Origin: Verrucomicrobiota bacterium
GTDB lineage: Bacteria; Verrucomicrobiota; Verrucomicrobiia; Limisphaerales; UBA9464
NCBI GenBank assembly: GCA_017309115.1
Contig: JAFLEF010000024.1
Coordinates: 40,114 to 104,113, forward strand
DNA length: 64,000 nt
Direction of reading: 5' to 3'
The number at the start of each line of letters is the position of its first letter. The stretch's first letter is position 1. This document shows positions 17,503 through 25,249 of the stretch, in pieces. A program made the position numbers and the translations under genes. Below the pieces are notes generated by a model that was given only the letters and a program-made list of their open reading frames with translations, searched no databases and was not told the DNA's origin.

Positions 17503-19461
17503 ATGCAAGTTTCCACGCTGCACCACGAACAGAAGGATGCGGAAGCGCTGACCCAGGCGGCGACCGGGCGGCTCAGCCAAACGATGATTGGGTTTATCTT
17601 TGTCCTGAACTCCTACGTGATGGAATGGTTGTTCGTCCGGGGGAGTCTGGTGGCGGGCGGCAGTGCGCTCATTGGGGCATTGCTCCTGGGATATCCCCTC
17701 CTGGCGGCGTCCGTGGCGAGCCTGCGACGCGGGGAATTCGGAATCAACGAACTGGTCAGCATGGCCTTCCTGGCGTCGTTTGCGACCAACGATTACCGCA
17801 CTGCCGGGGTGGTCGCCTTCTTCATGTTAATGGGCGAAGTCATCGAGACCCGGACGGCCGCTGGCGCGCGGGCTTCGATTGAATCGCTCGTTCGGTTGAC
17901 GCCGACCCGGGCTCGTCGGGTTGTGGCTCAGGGCGAGGAAGAGGTGGCGGCGCAAGATCTGCGGGAGGGAGACTCGATTCGTGTTCGGCCGGGCGACAAT
18001 CTGCCGGCGGATGGAGTGGTCCTTTCCGGCGAAGGCTCGGTGAATCAGGCGAGCATCACCGGCGAATCATTGCCCGTGGACAAGGGAGTGGGCGACGAGG
18101 TGTTCGCTGGGACCCAGAACCTGAATGGAGTTCTCGTGGTGCGCGTGACTCGGGCCGGGCAGGACACCACGCTCGGCAAGGTACGGGATCTGATTCTCGC
18201 GGCGGAACAGACGAAGCTGCCGATCATGCGTCTGATCGACCAGTATGTGGGCTTTTACACGCCGTTGGTGTTGGTGCTGGCGGCGTTGGTCTGGGCGTTT
18301 ACCAAGGATTTGCAACGGGTGATTGCGGTGCTGGTGGTGTCGTGTCCCTGCGCCTTTGTTTTGGCGACGCCGACCGCGATGGTCGCGGCCTTGGCGGCGG
18401 CGTCCCGGCTCGGGGTGTTGATCAAGAACGTGGCGGATCTCGAATTGGTGGCCCGCATTACGGCCTTCGTCTTCGACAAGACCGGCACGGTCACGACCGG
18501 ACGCCTGGCAGTGAGCCGGTTGTTTCCTCTCGAGGGATGTACTCCGGCCGACTTGTTGCGTTGCGCGGCATCGGTGGAGCGGTTCAGCAATCACCCGGTG
18601 GCTCGGGCCGTTCAGCAACTGGCCGACGAGGCGGGAGTCCCGTTGCCGGAAGCGGAGAACTTTTCGGAAAGTGCCGGTCAAGGAGTTCGGGCCCGCGTTG
18701 AAGGTCACGAGGTGCGGGTCGGTCGGGCCACTTGGTTGCGGGCTGAGGGCATTGCGGGTGATTTCGAGAGCAGTGTCGATCTTCAGGAGGCTTCGGGCTA
18801 CAGCCTGATCTTTGTGGCTCGGGATCGTCAGTGTCTGGGATGGATTGCCCTGCAAGATCGGCTGCGACCGGAGGCGCCCGCGGCGCTACAGGCCCTGCGG
18901 CAGATTGGGATTCATGCTCAGGCCTTGGTCTCGGGTGACCGGAAGCCGGTAGCCCAGCGGGTGGGGGCCGAATTGGGAATGAACGAAGTGGTCGCCGAGT
19001 GTTTGCCCCAGGACAAGGTGGCGTACGTGCGGTCGCTGAAGGCCGCCGGACATCGGGTGGCGGTGGTCGGAGATGGCGTCAATGATGCGCCGGCTCTGGC
19101 GGCGGGCGATCTGGGAATTGCCATGGGCGCTGCGGGCAGTGATGTGGCGTTGCACAGCGCTTCGATCGCTTTGATGAATAGTGAGTTGAGTCGGTTGCCC
19201 TTCCTTTGCGCGCTCTCCCGCGAGACCCGGCGCGTGATCCACCAGAACTTCCTGGTGGGCCTGCTGTTCATCGTCGGCGGGCTGTCCTTGGCGATGGCCG
19301 GTTATCTGAATCCAATTCTGGCGGCGATCCTGCACAATGCGGGATCGATCTTGGTCGTGTTCAACAGCGCCCGTCTGGTCCGTCAGGGAGAAGCACTGGA
19401 ACCGGCAAATATCCGCCGGGTTTCGCCGGATTCCCCCTCATTGGAGCCGCAATTTGCCTGA
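17503..19461 (+). CDS. Heavy-metal P1B-type ATPase without N-terminal metal-binding domain
   Basis: 652 residues from the ATG at 17503. Visible motifs: TGES 186-189 (actuator), CPC 281-283 in the ion-path helix, D325-K-T-G-T (phosphorylated Asp), an S-N-H-P near 365 (nucleotide-binding HP), and GDGVNDAP near 523-530. The last helices contain L-H-N-A-G-S-I-L-V-V-F-N-S, not the M-x-x-S-S of copper pumps nor a clear ZntA Asp, so metal specificity is open; zinc, cadmium or cobalt are favoured. No HMA domain or His-rich tail precedes the first helix. The upstream COG0523 gene and downstream Cys/His-rich gene point to a shared metal-homeostasis role. Confidence 0.93.
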   Translation: MQVSTLHHEQKDAEALTQAATGRLSQTMIGFIFVLNSYVMEWLFVRGSLVAGGSALIGALLLGYPLLAASVASLRRGEFGINELVSMAFLASFATNDYRTAGVVAFFMLMGEVIETRTAAGARASIESLVRLTPTRARRVVAQGEEEVAAQDLREGDSIRVRPGDNLPADGVVLSGEGSVNQASITGESLPVDKGVGDEVFAGTQNLNGVLVVRVTRAGQDTTLGKVRDLILAAEQTKLPIMRLIDQYVGFYTPLVLVLAALVWAFTKDLQRVIAVLVVSCPCAFVLATPTAMVAALAAASRLGVLIKNVADLELVARITAFVFDKTGTVTTGRLAVSRLFPLEGCTPADLLRCAASVERFSNHPVARAVQQLADEAGVPLPEAENFSESAGQGVRARVEGHEVRVGRATWLRAEGIAGDFESSVDLQEASGYSLIFVARDRQCLGWIALQDRLRPEAPAALQALRQIGIHAQALVSGDRKPVAQRVGAELGMNEVVAECLPQDKVAYVRSLKAAGHRVAVVGDGVNDAPALAAGDLGIAMGAAGSDVALHSASIALMNSELSRLPFLCALSRETRRVIHQNFLVGLLFIVGGLSLAMAGYLNPILAAILHNAGSILVVFNSARLVRQGEALEPANIRRVSPDSPSLEPQFA

Positions 19462-19495
19462 ATCCGCACTTGCCCGGACCTCACTCCTGCTTAAC

Positions 19496-19514
19496 GTTGC
19501 AATGTCTTTGCAAC
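19496..19514. promoter_or_regulatory. 19-bp palindrome GTTGCAATGTCTTTGCAAC over the start of the Cys/His-rich gene
   Basis: Perfect 7-5-7 inverted repeat, arms GTTGCAA and TTGCAAC, same TGCAA-N5-TTGCA design as the site at 15873-15891. It overlaps the proposed ATG at 19502, so a bound protein would block transcription across the start, or the gene could start further in. It sits 34 bp after the ATPase stop. Regulatory use is inferred from its recurrence next to metal genes. Confidence 0.45.
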
Positions 19515-19888
19515 ACTTGGCCTCCCATGCGGGTTTACGTCGTCTGGTCCTGTCTTTTGGGGCGGGGTTGGTGACGTGTCTGCTGGTGTTGGCTGGGGTT
19601 CTGGCGGCGAATCCAGTCTGGCACGAGGTGTTGCACGATCACGATCAAAAGCCTGGGTCGTGTGCGGGAACCCATAAGGATTCCCCCTGTGATTCGTCCG
19701 AACCCGAGGCCGGCTGTGGCGTGTGTGCGTTCGCCCTGCAGCACGTCGATCTGGTCGGCTTGGAACCGGTGACGGTTTTGATTTCGGGCCATTGGACCGA
19801 GGTGGGATTTGCGGGGTCATTGGTGATGGTGCCTCAGCGGTCGGACCTCTCCGGCCACGGTCGCGGGCCGCCGGTCGGCGAAGCTTAA
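19502..19888 (+). CDS. Small Cys/His-rich exported protein, function unknown
   Basis: 128 residues from the ATG at 19502. One hydrophobic helix (LRRLVLSFGAGLVTCLLVLA, about 12-35) acts as signal or anchor. Just after it comes a metal-ligand-rich stretch, W-H-E-V-L-H-D-H-D then C-A-G-T-H-K-D-S-P-C-D and G-C-G-V-C-A-F-A-L-Q-H, with five Cys and five His within 45 residues. The end is low complexity. I do not recognise a named family. Small proteins of this kind, downstream of metal pumps, may be periplasmic metal carriers or sensors. It directly follows the P1B ATPase (40 bp). Confidence 0.6.
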   Translation: MSLQHLASHAGLRRLVLSFGAGLVTCLLVLAGVLAANPVWHEVLHDHDQKPGSCAGTHKDSPCDSSEPEAGCGVCAFALQHVDLVGLEPVTVLISGHWTEVGFAGSLVMVPQRSDLSGHGRGPPVGEA

Positions 19889-19981
19889 GTTTCTGAGCTT
19901 CCCTGCGCGGGAAGTGTCGTCGTGTCCATCGTGGCCGACGTCTTCGTCGTCTCGTTCTCCGCGCCTCGTCGCGCCTGTCCC

Positions 19982-20704
19982 ATGAAATCCTTCCCGGCAT
20001 CCGGCCGGAACCCCAATCGGGGCTTCACTCTGATCGAATTGCTCGTGGTGATTGCGATTATCGCCATCCTCGCGGGCTTGTTGCTGCCTGCTCTGGCTTC
20101 GGCGAAGTCGCGCGCGAACCGGACCGCTTGCACTTCGAATCTGCATCAGTTGGGTCTGGGAATTCAGATGTATGCCGACGACAACCGCGGATACTTCCCC
20201 GAAACGACCCACGAGACCGGTGAGACCAACCGTTCCTGGATCTTCACCATGCGTCCGTACCTTGGTAATACGGACCGAATTCGCATCTGCCCTTCGGATC
20301 CGTGGCGTCAGGCGCGGCTGACCAACAACGCCAGCAGTTATATCCCCAACGAATACGTCGTCGTGGATGCCCGGTCCGGCTTCGGTCAGGTCGAAGAATC
20401 CTTCCGCAACCTGAATGCGCTGAAGAATCCTGTGGAAACCATCACGACCTTCGAGGTCACCGACAATCCCGAGAAGATCAGCACCTCGTTTGACCACACC
20501 CATTCCCGGAACTGGTTCAAGGGTTGGAACGCGGTGCTGGAAGACATTCAGCCCGATCGCCATCGCACCGGTTCGCCCAGCCTCGACCGCACCCGGGGCA
20601 CGGCCAATTACTTGTACGCCTGTGGTCATGTCCTGCCCGTTGCCGCGAAGACCATGAAAGACCGCGTGGACCGCGGCGAAAACATCGCGAGACCGCCCCC
20701 TTGA
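19982..20704 (+). CDS. Type II secretion-like pseudopilin (prepilin-type N-terminal methylation site)
   Basis: From the ATG at 19982 the leader [14 protein letters not shown] precedes [16 protein letters not shown], the class III signal cut after Gly by prepilin peptidase, with the conserved Glu at +5. The following A-x-x-x-S-x-x-C-x-x-N-L-x-Q-L-G and [11 protein letters not shown] are hallmarks of the very large verrucomicrobial/planctomycetal pseudopilin family. The C-terminal globular part contains C-P-S-D-P and [13 protein letters not shown]. Such genes are numerous in these genomes and their individual roles are unknown. It precedes the choice-of-anchor M genes by 50 bp. Confidence 0.9.
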   Translation: MKSFPASGRNPNRGFTLIELLVVIAIIAILAGLLLPALASAKSRANRTACTSNLHQLGLGIQMYADDNRGYFPETTHETGETNRSWIFTMRPYLGNTDRIRICPSDPWRQARLTNNASSYIPNEYVVVDARSGFGQVEESFRNLNALKNPVETITTFEVTDNPEKISTSFDHTHSRNWFKGWNAVLEDIQPDRHRTGSPSLDRTRGTANYLYACGHVLPVAAKTMKDRVDRGENIARPPP

Positions 20705-20754
20705 ACCCCTTTTGTTCCTAGTCCCCTACCTATTCACACACCACTCCTGAAATC

Positions 20755-21441
20755 ATGAAACAGTCCTACCTCACCGGATTGTGGCTGGCTTTGCTGGCCG
20801 CCCCATCCCTCAGTGCTGCCACCCCTCTCACTTCGGGTCACACCGATGTGGGGATTGGTTACGAAGGCGCCTTTGACCTTCACGTCCACGATGAAGAGAA
20901 CGACATCGAATATGCCCCGGACGAAGCCATCTTGGTGGTGGGCAGTGCGGGTCTTCAGTTCTCTCCCGGCGGCAATTTCAGTTTCCTCGGACCGGCCGGC
21001 ACGCCCGTCTGGGTTTTGCCTGAAGAAGAGAATCCGGAACTGCTGTTCCTGGGAATTGGCGCGGAGGAACTCGCCCCGGCGGATTGGACCGGCAACGTCA
21101 CCTTGTCGCTGACCTCGGTGACCGGTCCGGGCAATTTCTACCTCTGGAACGTTAACTCGTTCGGAGTGCCCTCGGTCAAAATGGACTCGGCCGATGGGAT
21201 CACCGGGGCCGACAACGTCTCGGTCATTCCGGGAAGCCATTCCCACTACAACTGGGGATTCTCCACCCCGGGAACCTACAGCGTCTCGTTTGAAGCCACC
21301 GGTCTGAACGTGCTGGACGGACCGCAGAACAGTGGGCCCGTGGCCTTCCAGTTCCAAGTGGTTCCCGAACCCGGAACATGGGCCCTTGCCGCGGTCGGAG
21401 CCGGAGCCCTGGCGTTGCTGGGCCGTCGTAGTTTGGGCTAA
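20755..21441 (+). CDS. Choice-of-anchor M domain protein with PEP-CTERM sorting signal
   Basis: 228 residues: a signal peptide (LTGLWLALLAAPSLSAA), then G-H-T-D-V-G-I-G-Y-E and L-H-V-H-D-E-E-N-D-I-E-Y-A-P, typical of the TIGR03769 surface domain, with P-G-S-H-S-H-Y-N-W-G-F-S near 160-171. The C terminus VPEPGTWALAAVGAGALALL-GRR is a complete PEP-CTERM signal (VPEP, helix, Arg pair) for exosortase sorting. In actinobacteria this domain is encoded with metal-type ABC transporters (established association). Here the neighbours are a metallochaperone and a metal pump. The clustered His and acidic residues would suit metal binding; that is inference. Confidence 0.88.
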   Translation: MKQSYLTGLWLALLAAPSLSAATPLTSGHTDVGIGYEGAFDLHVHDEENDIEYAPDEAILVVGSAGLQFSPGGNFSFLGPAGTPVWVLPEEENPELLFLGIGAEELAPADWTGNVTLSLTSVTGPGNFYLWNVNSFGVPSVKMDSADGITGADNVSVIPGSHSHYNWGFSTPGTYSVSFEATGLNVLDGPQNSGPVAFQFQVVPEPGTWALAAVGAGALALLGRRSLG

Positions 21442-21460
21442 TTCGGATCACCTAACGGGT

Positions 21461-22336
21461 ATGCGTGGTTTCTCGCGTTGGGGAATGAGCTGGCTGGGGC
21501 TGCTCTGGGCCGTGGTGGCCTGGGGCGCCGAGCCGGGTGAGCGGGTTCGTCTGACCAATGAGCATGTGGATCTCCGGATCATTTACGCTCCGGGCACGAC
21601 CAACGAGCTCTACTTGGTGGCGCACAATGGGGATTCCCGCACCAACTATGCCTCGACCAACGTCGTTCTGGTCGCTCGGGAACCCGCGGAAACCACCATA
21701 CCCCCGGGGTTCGAACAATTCGGCGAACCCGGCTCACCCTTCTGGATCCTGCCTTCCTCCCAGGATCCGCAGTTGCTCTATCTCGGAATCTCCGGTGAAG
21801 GGCTTCCCGCCGGAACCTTTGATTCGGCGCCAGTGGTTCATCTGCGGCAGGTTCAAGCCCCCGGTTGGTTCTTCCTTTGGCAGTTCGATCCCGGCGGCAA
21901 CTTGCTGATGCGAATGGACAGCCGAAATGGCATTGGACCCGAGGATGCGGTCACGGCTCAAGTTGGTAGCCACGCGCACTACAACTGGGGCTTCTCGAGC
22001 AACGGCGTGTATGAAGTCACCTTCCAAGTGGAAGCGCGCTTGGCCGGAGCGACGACCAACCTGACCGCCCAACTCACCACGTTCCGCTTTGAAGTCGAGC
22101 CGGTGCCCGTGGGTCCCGCCAGCCCCGCCGTGCTGTCCGTGGTGGTGGCCGACGCCACGCATCTCCGGTGTCAACTGACGGGCGATCCGGGCGCCACGTA
22201 TCAAGTGCAGTCGTCGCTGGACCTGACGACCTGGACCAACGGGGAACTGATTACTGCCGGAGCATCTCCGATTCCGGTGGCGGTGCCGTTGCCGGCCGGG
22301 GGCGGCCCGATTTTTCTGCGGGCACTCAATCCGTGA
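21461..22336 (+). CDS. Second choice-of-anchor M domain protein
   Basis: 291 residues from the ATG at 21461, with a signal peptide ending AVVAWG-AEP. It repeats the layout of the preceding gene (EHVDLRIIYAP; P-F-W-I-L-P-x-S-x-D-P-Q-L-L-Y-L-G-I; G-S-H-A-H-Y-N-W-G-F-S), so the two are paralogues 19 bp apart. In place of PEP-CTERM the C terminus carries an Ig-like ~80-residue domain (TYQVQSSLDLTTWTNGELIT) found at the end of many secreted verrucomicrobial proteins. The first copy is probably membrane-sorted and this one secreted or differently anchored. Confidence 0.85.
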   Translation: MRGFSRWGMSWLGLLWAVVAWGAEPGERVRLTNEHVDLRIIYAPGTTNELYLVAHNGDSRTNYASTNVVLVAREPAETTIPPGFEQFGEPGSPFWILPSSQDPQLLYLGISGEGLPAGTFDSAPVVHLRQVQAPGWFFLWQFDPGGNLLMRMDSRNGIGPEDAVTAQVGSHAHYNWGFSSNGVYEVTFQVEARLAGATTNLTAQLTTFRFEVEPVPVGPASPAVLSVVVADATHLRCQLTGDPGATYQVQSSLDLTTWTNGELITAGASPIPVAVPLPAGGGPIFLRALNP

Positions 22337-22351
22337 GATTGCCAGGACCGG

Positions 22352-22819
22352 CTACCTTCGGGGCGGACGCCGGGTGTTGAGTTCGAACACATGGCGCAGG
22401 TGGCGCACCTCCCGCACCTGACCGTCGGTGAGGAGAACTTCCACGACATCGAAGCGCCATTTGACTCGGCGATCGGCTAAGGCTCGCAAATAGTCTTCGG
22501 CTGTCAGCGAGAGGAGGCGGCGTTTGCGGGCATTCACGGCGGCGGCGGGTCGCACCCAATCTTCGGAGGACCGGGTCTTCACCTCGACGAACACCAGACA
22601 GTCCTCGTCCCGGAAGATCAGATCGATCTCGCCGTGGGTGGAACGGTAATTGGCCGTTAGAAACGTCAGGCCGTGATCCTGCAAAGACCGTTTCGCCGCC
22701 AGTTCGCCGAGTCGGCCTCGCCGCAGGTGTTCTGGCTCGGAGTCTTTCCGGAGCAGTTGTTTCAGTTTGGCCCACCAACCCACAGGGGGAAATCCAGCAC
22801 AAGGTGTCCGGGAAAACAA
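22352..22819 (-). CDS. yraN: YraN / UPF0102 family putative endonuclease
   Basis: 155 residues. G-R-L-G-E-L-A-A-K-R-S-L, then N-Y-R-S-T-H-G-E-I-D-L-I-F-R-D and V-F-V-E-V-K-T-R-S-S, are the conserved motifs of the UPF0102 restriction-endonuclease-like fold, with the E..D..ExK active-site pattern intact. Biological role is not settled (DNA processing suspected). The start is uncertain: TTG 22819, or GTG 22783 which would remove 12 residues. In many bacteria it sits beside rnhB; here rnhB is 1.7 kb away with a hydrolase gene between. Confidence 0.9.
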   Translation of the reverse strand: MFSRTPCAGFPPVGWWAKLKQLLRKDSEPEHLRRGRLGELAAKRSLQDHGLTFLTANYRSTHGEIDLIFRDEDCLVFVEVKTRSSEDWVRPAAAVNARKRRLLSLTAEDYLRALADRRVKWRFDVVEVLLTDGQVREVRHLRHVFELNTRRPPRR

Positions 22820-22959
22820 ACCAGGAGCCCGGTTTGCGATCGATCAGGGCGAATTGAGGGAGCAAAGCGGCTGTTGGATTCGATGTCGGGGCTCTTAACC
22901 ATTCCTCAAGCGACCCTTGAAATGCACCCTCGATTCCCCCACAGAAGGCGCGCGGCCAG

Positions 22960-24471
22960 ATGAGAACTCCGGACATGAACCAGCGAAACGGTAAGCGGTC
23001 GAGATGGATTCGATGGATTGGCTTCGCGGCGGCCAACCTCACCGTCATGGGTCTGCTTGCGGGCGCAGCATTTCTCTATGGCTGGGCCCGCTTTACCCAG
23101 TCGTTGCCTGCGCTGCATGGGTGGCATCGGCAGGCTCCCACCGCGGAGTTTCGCGCCGCGGATGCGCGTCCCGGCTACACCTTCGATAACTACCTGGATC
23201 AGGAGGCGAAGGTGTTCGAGCAGTTGAACGCGTTAGTGGCTGGACCGTGGAAGGCCGAGGCCGAGGGCAAATTCGACCGATTCCGGGCCGGGTCGGTCTG
23301 CAATCCCGAAAATACGCTCGAACGGAATTGGAACCGCAGTTTTGTCTTCAAAGCCGAACGGCCCATCGGCGGCGTGCTGCTGGTGCATGGCCTGAGCGAT
23401 GCGCCCTATTCCTTGCGGGCCTTGGCGGAGCGCCTGCACGCGGAAGGCTACACGGTGGTCGGTTTGCGGGTGCCCGGACACGGCACCTGTCCGCGCGCGC
23501 TGGCCGAGGTGGCCTGGGAGGACTGGACAGCGGCCGTGCAGGTCGCGGTCCGCGGAGTGCGCGAGATGATTCCCGCCCAGACGCCGCTGATCCTGGCGGG
23601 CTATTCCAACGGTGGCGCGTTGAGCGTCCACTATGTGACGTCAGCGCTGGAGGATAAATCGCTGCCGGCGGTGAACGCAGTGGTGCTGTTCTCCCCCATG
23701 ATCGGCATCAGTCCGCTGGCGCGAGTGTCGCCGCTCTATCGCGTGGTCGCTGCACTTACCGGTGACCCAAAGGCGCAGTGGTCGGCGGTGAGCGCGGAAG
23801 TGGATCCGTTTAAGTATTGCTCCTGGCCGATGAACGCCAGTGAGCAGGCGTGGAAGGTCACTCAGGTCGTGGAGCAGCGGCTGGCGGCGCTGCAGCATGC
23901 CGGCCGCATGAAGGAGCTGCCGCCGATCCTGGCCAATCAGTCGGCGATTGATGCCACGGTGGTCGTGCCCAAACTGATCACCGCGCTGTTTGATCGACTA
24001 GAGCCGGGCAGCGCCAGCGAACTGGTGTTGTTCGATGTCAATCACGTGTCCTGGCTGGACAACCTGATCAGCCTTTCCTTCGAGCGGGAAATCCGTCCGA
24101 GATTGGAACGGAAGGATCTACCGTTCGCGCTCACTCTCGTGATGAATGAAGCCACCAATTCCCTGGCGGTGAAGGCCCGGACGCGCGCCGGCAATTCGCT
24201 GACCGAGGTGGCGTTGAAGGAAGTCTGGCCGAAGGGGGTGTTTTCCTTGTCGCACATTGCGGTGCCGATCCCGCCGACGGATCCCGTCTACGGCACAGCG
24301 GAGGCGACCGAGAAGACTGGGCTTCCGCTCGGATCACTCACGATGCGGGGCGAGCATGGGGCGTTGATGATATCCGACGCGATGCTGGTCCGGCAGCGGA
24401 ACAATCCGTTTTACCCGTTCATGGAGGATCATGTCGTCCAATGGCTGGCGGAGAACACCAAGGCACAGTGA
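22960..24471 (+). CDS. Membrane-anchored alpha/beta hydrolase
   Basis: 503 residues. The first helix (FAAANLTVMGLLAGAAFLYG, about 23-42) anchors or exports it. The hydrolase core starts near 130 with V-L-L-V-H-G-L-S-D-A-P-Y-S (oxyanion strand). The nucleophile elbow G-Y-S-N-G-G is near 216, and an R-x-P-G-H-G motif lies between. A catalytic Asp and His are expected in the C-terminal half (candidate H in R-G-E-H-G-A-L). The G-x-S-N-G-G elbow is seen in lipase/esterase-like members. The substrate is unknown. It runs opposite to the two neighbours and separates yraN from rnhB. Confidence 0.82.
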   Translation: MRTPDMNQRNGKRSRWIRWIGFAAANLTVMGLLAGAAFLYGWARFTQSLPALHGWHRQAPTAEFRAADARPGYTFDNYLDQEAKVFEQLNALVAGPWKAEAEGKFDRFRAGSVCNPENTLERNWNRSFVFKAERPIGGVLLVHGLSDAPYSLRALAERLHAEGYTVVGLRVPGHGTCPRALAEVAWEDWTAAVQVAVRGVREMIPAQTPLILAGYSNGGALSVHYVTSALEDKSLPAVNAVVLFSPMIGISPLARVSPLYRVVAALTGDPKAQWSAVSAEVDPFKYCSWPMNASEQAWKVTQVVEQRLAALQHAGRMKELPPILANQSAIDATVVVPKLITALFDRLEPGSASELVLFDVNHVSWLDNLISLSFEREIRPRLERKDLPFALTLVMNEATNSLAVKARTRAGNSLTEVALKEVWPKGVFSLSHIAVPIPPTDPVYGTAEATEKTGLPLGSLTMRGEHGALMISDAMLVRQRNNPFYPFMEDHVVQWLAENTKAQ

Positions 24472-24514
24472 CGGGATTATAGGATTTCAGGTTAGGTGGA
24501 ACACGGACCTGAGC

Positions 24515-25207
24515 TCACCCAAACAGATCCGGCTCGGGCTGACGCAGCGGGGCAAAACTGCGGCGGTGGATCGGACATGGCCCGTGCGCGGTCAGTGCCG
24601 CCAAGTGGTCCGGGGTGGGATAACCCTTGTGACGGGCAAAGCCGTACTGCGGCCAACGTTGATCCGCTTCCGCCATCCACCGGTCCCGGGTCACCTTGGC
24701 GAGAATGCTCGCGGCGGCGATGGAGTAGCTGCGCGAGTCGCCCTTCACCAACGCCGTCTGCGGGAGAATCAGTGTTTTCACCCGCGTGCCATCCACCAGG
24801 GCGTGTTCCGGTTGGGGATTCAGTCTGCGCAGCGCGTCGTTCATGGCCCGATGCGTGGCTTGAAGGATGTTGATCGCATCGATCACCTCCGCCGCGGCTT
24901 CGGCGATCGCAAACTCCAAACCGGGCGTTTCGGTGATCCGCTGATAGAATTGTTCGCGTTCCTCCGGCGTTAGCTGTTTCGAGTCATTCAAGTCACGAAA
25001 CGCCTCGGGCATGCCCTCGCGAATCCAAGCGAGCGGAAGAATCACCGCCGCCGCCACCACCGGCCCGGCCAACGGCCCGCGACCCGCCTCGTCCACGCCG
25101 GCAAAGCGCTGCCAGCCCGCTGCCATAAGTTCCCGCTCGGGCAGGAAACGGTCCGACTCAGGAAAGGATCGGGAACGCGAGGGACGGGACGTCACCCGGC
25201 GATTCAC
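24515..25207 (-). CDS. rnhB: Ribonuclease HII
   Basis: 230 residues. A-G-V-D-E-A-G-R-G-P-L-A-G-P-V-V-A-A-A-V is the hallmark RNase HII block with the catalytic D-E pair (about 39-40). L-N-D-S-K-Q-L-T, A-L-V-D-G (third Asp, about 139), S-Y-S-I-A-A-A-S-I-L-A-K-V-T-R-D-R and the Y-G-F-x-x-H-K-G-Y motif follow in the normal order. It cleaves RNA in RNA-DNA hybrids and removes misincorporated ribonucleotides. Start is GTG at 25207; a GTG at 25195 is possible. Confidence 0.96.
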   Translation of the reverse strand: MNRRVTSRPSRSRSFPESDRFLPERELMAAGWQRFAGVDEAGRGPLAGPVVAAAVILPLAWIREGMPEAFRDLNDSKQLTPEEREQFYQRITETPGLEFAIAEAAAEVIDAINILQATHRAMNDALRRLNPQPEHALVDGTRVKTLILPQTALVKGDSRSYSIAAASILAKVTRDRWMAEADQRWPQYGFARHKGYPTPDHLAALTAHGPCPIHRRSFAPLRQPEPDLFG

Positions 25208-25249
25208 TCCGAATCCACCGGGCTTGCCAAGTATCCCGCGTCGATCCCA

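Noticed and set aside
15927-17516. Minus-strand open frame of 529 codons opposite the COG0523 gene
   Set aside because: No domain, antisense to a well-conserved GTPase with Walker and CICC motifs.
19448-19460. GCAATTTGC as a third copy of the TGCAA-N5-TTGCA site
   Set aside because: Spacing is one base, not five, and it lies inside the ATPase coding end; it does not match the other two boxes.
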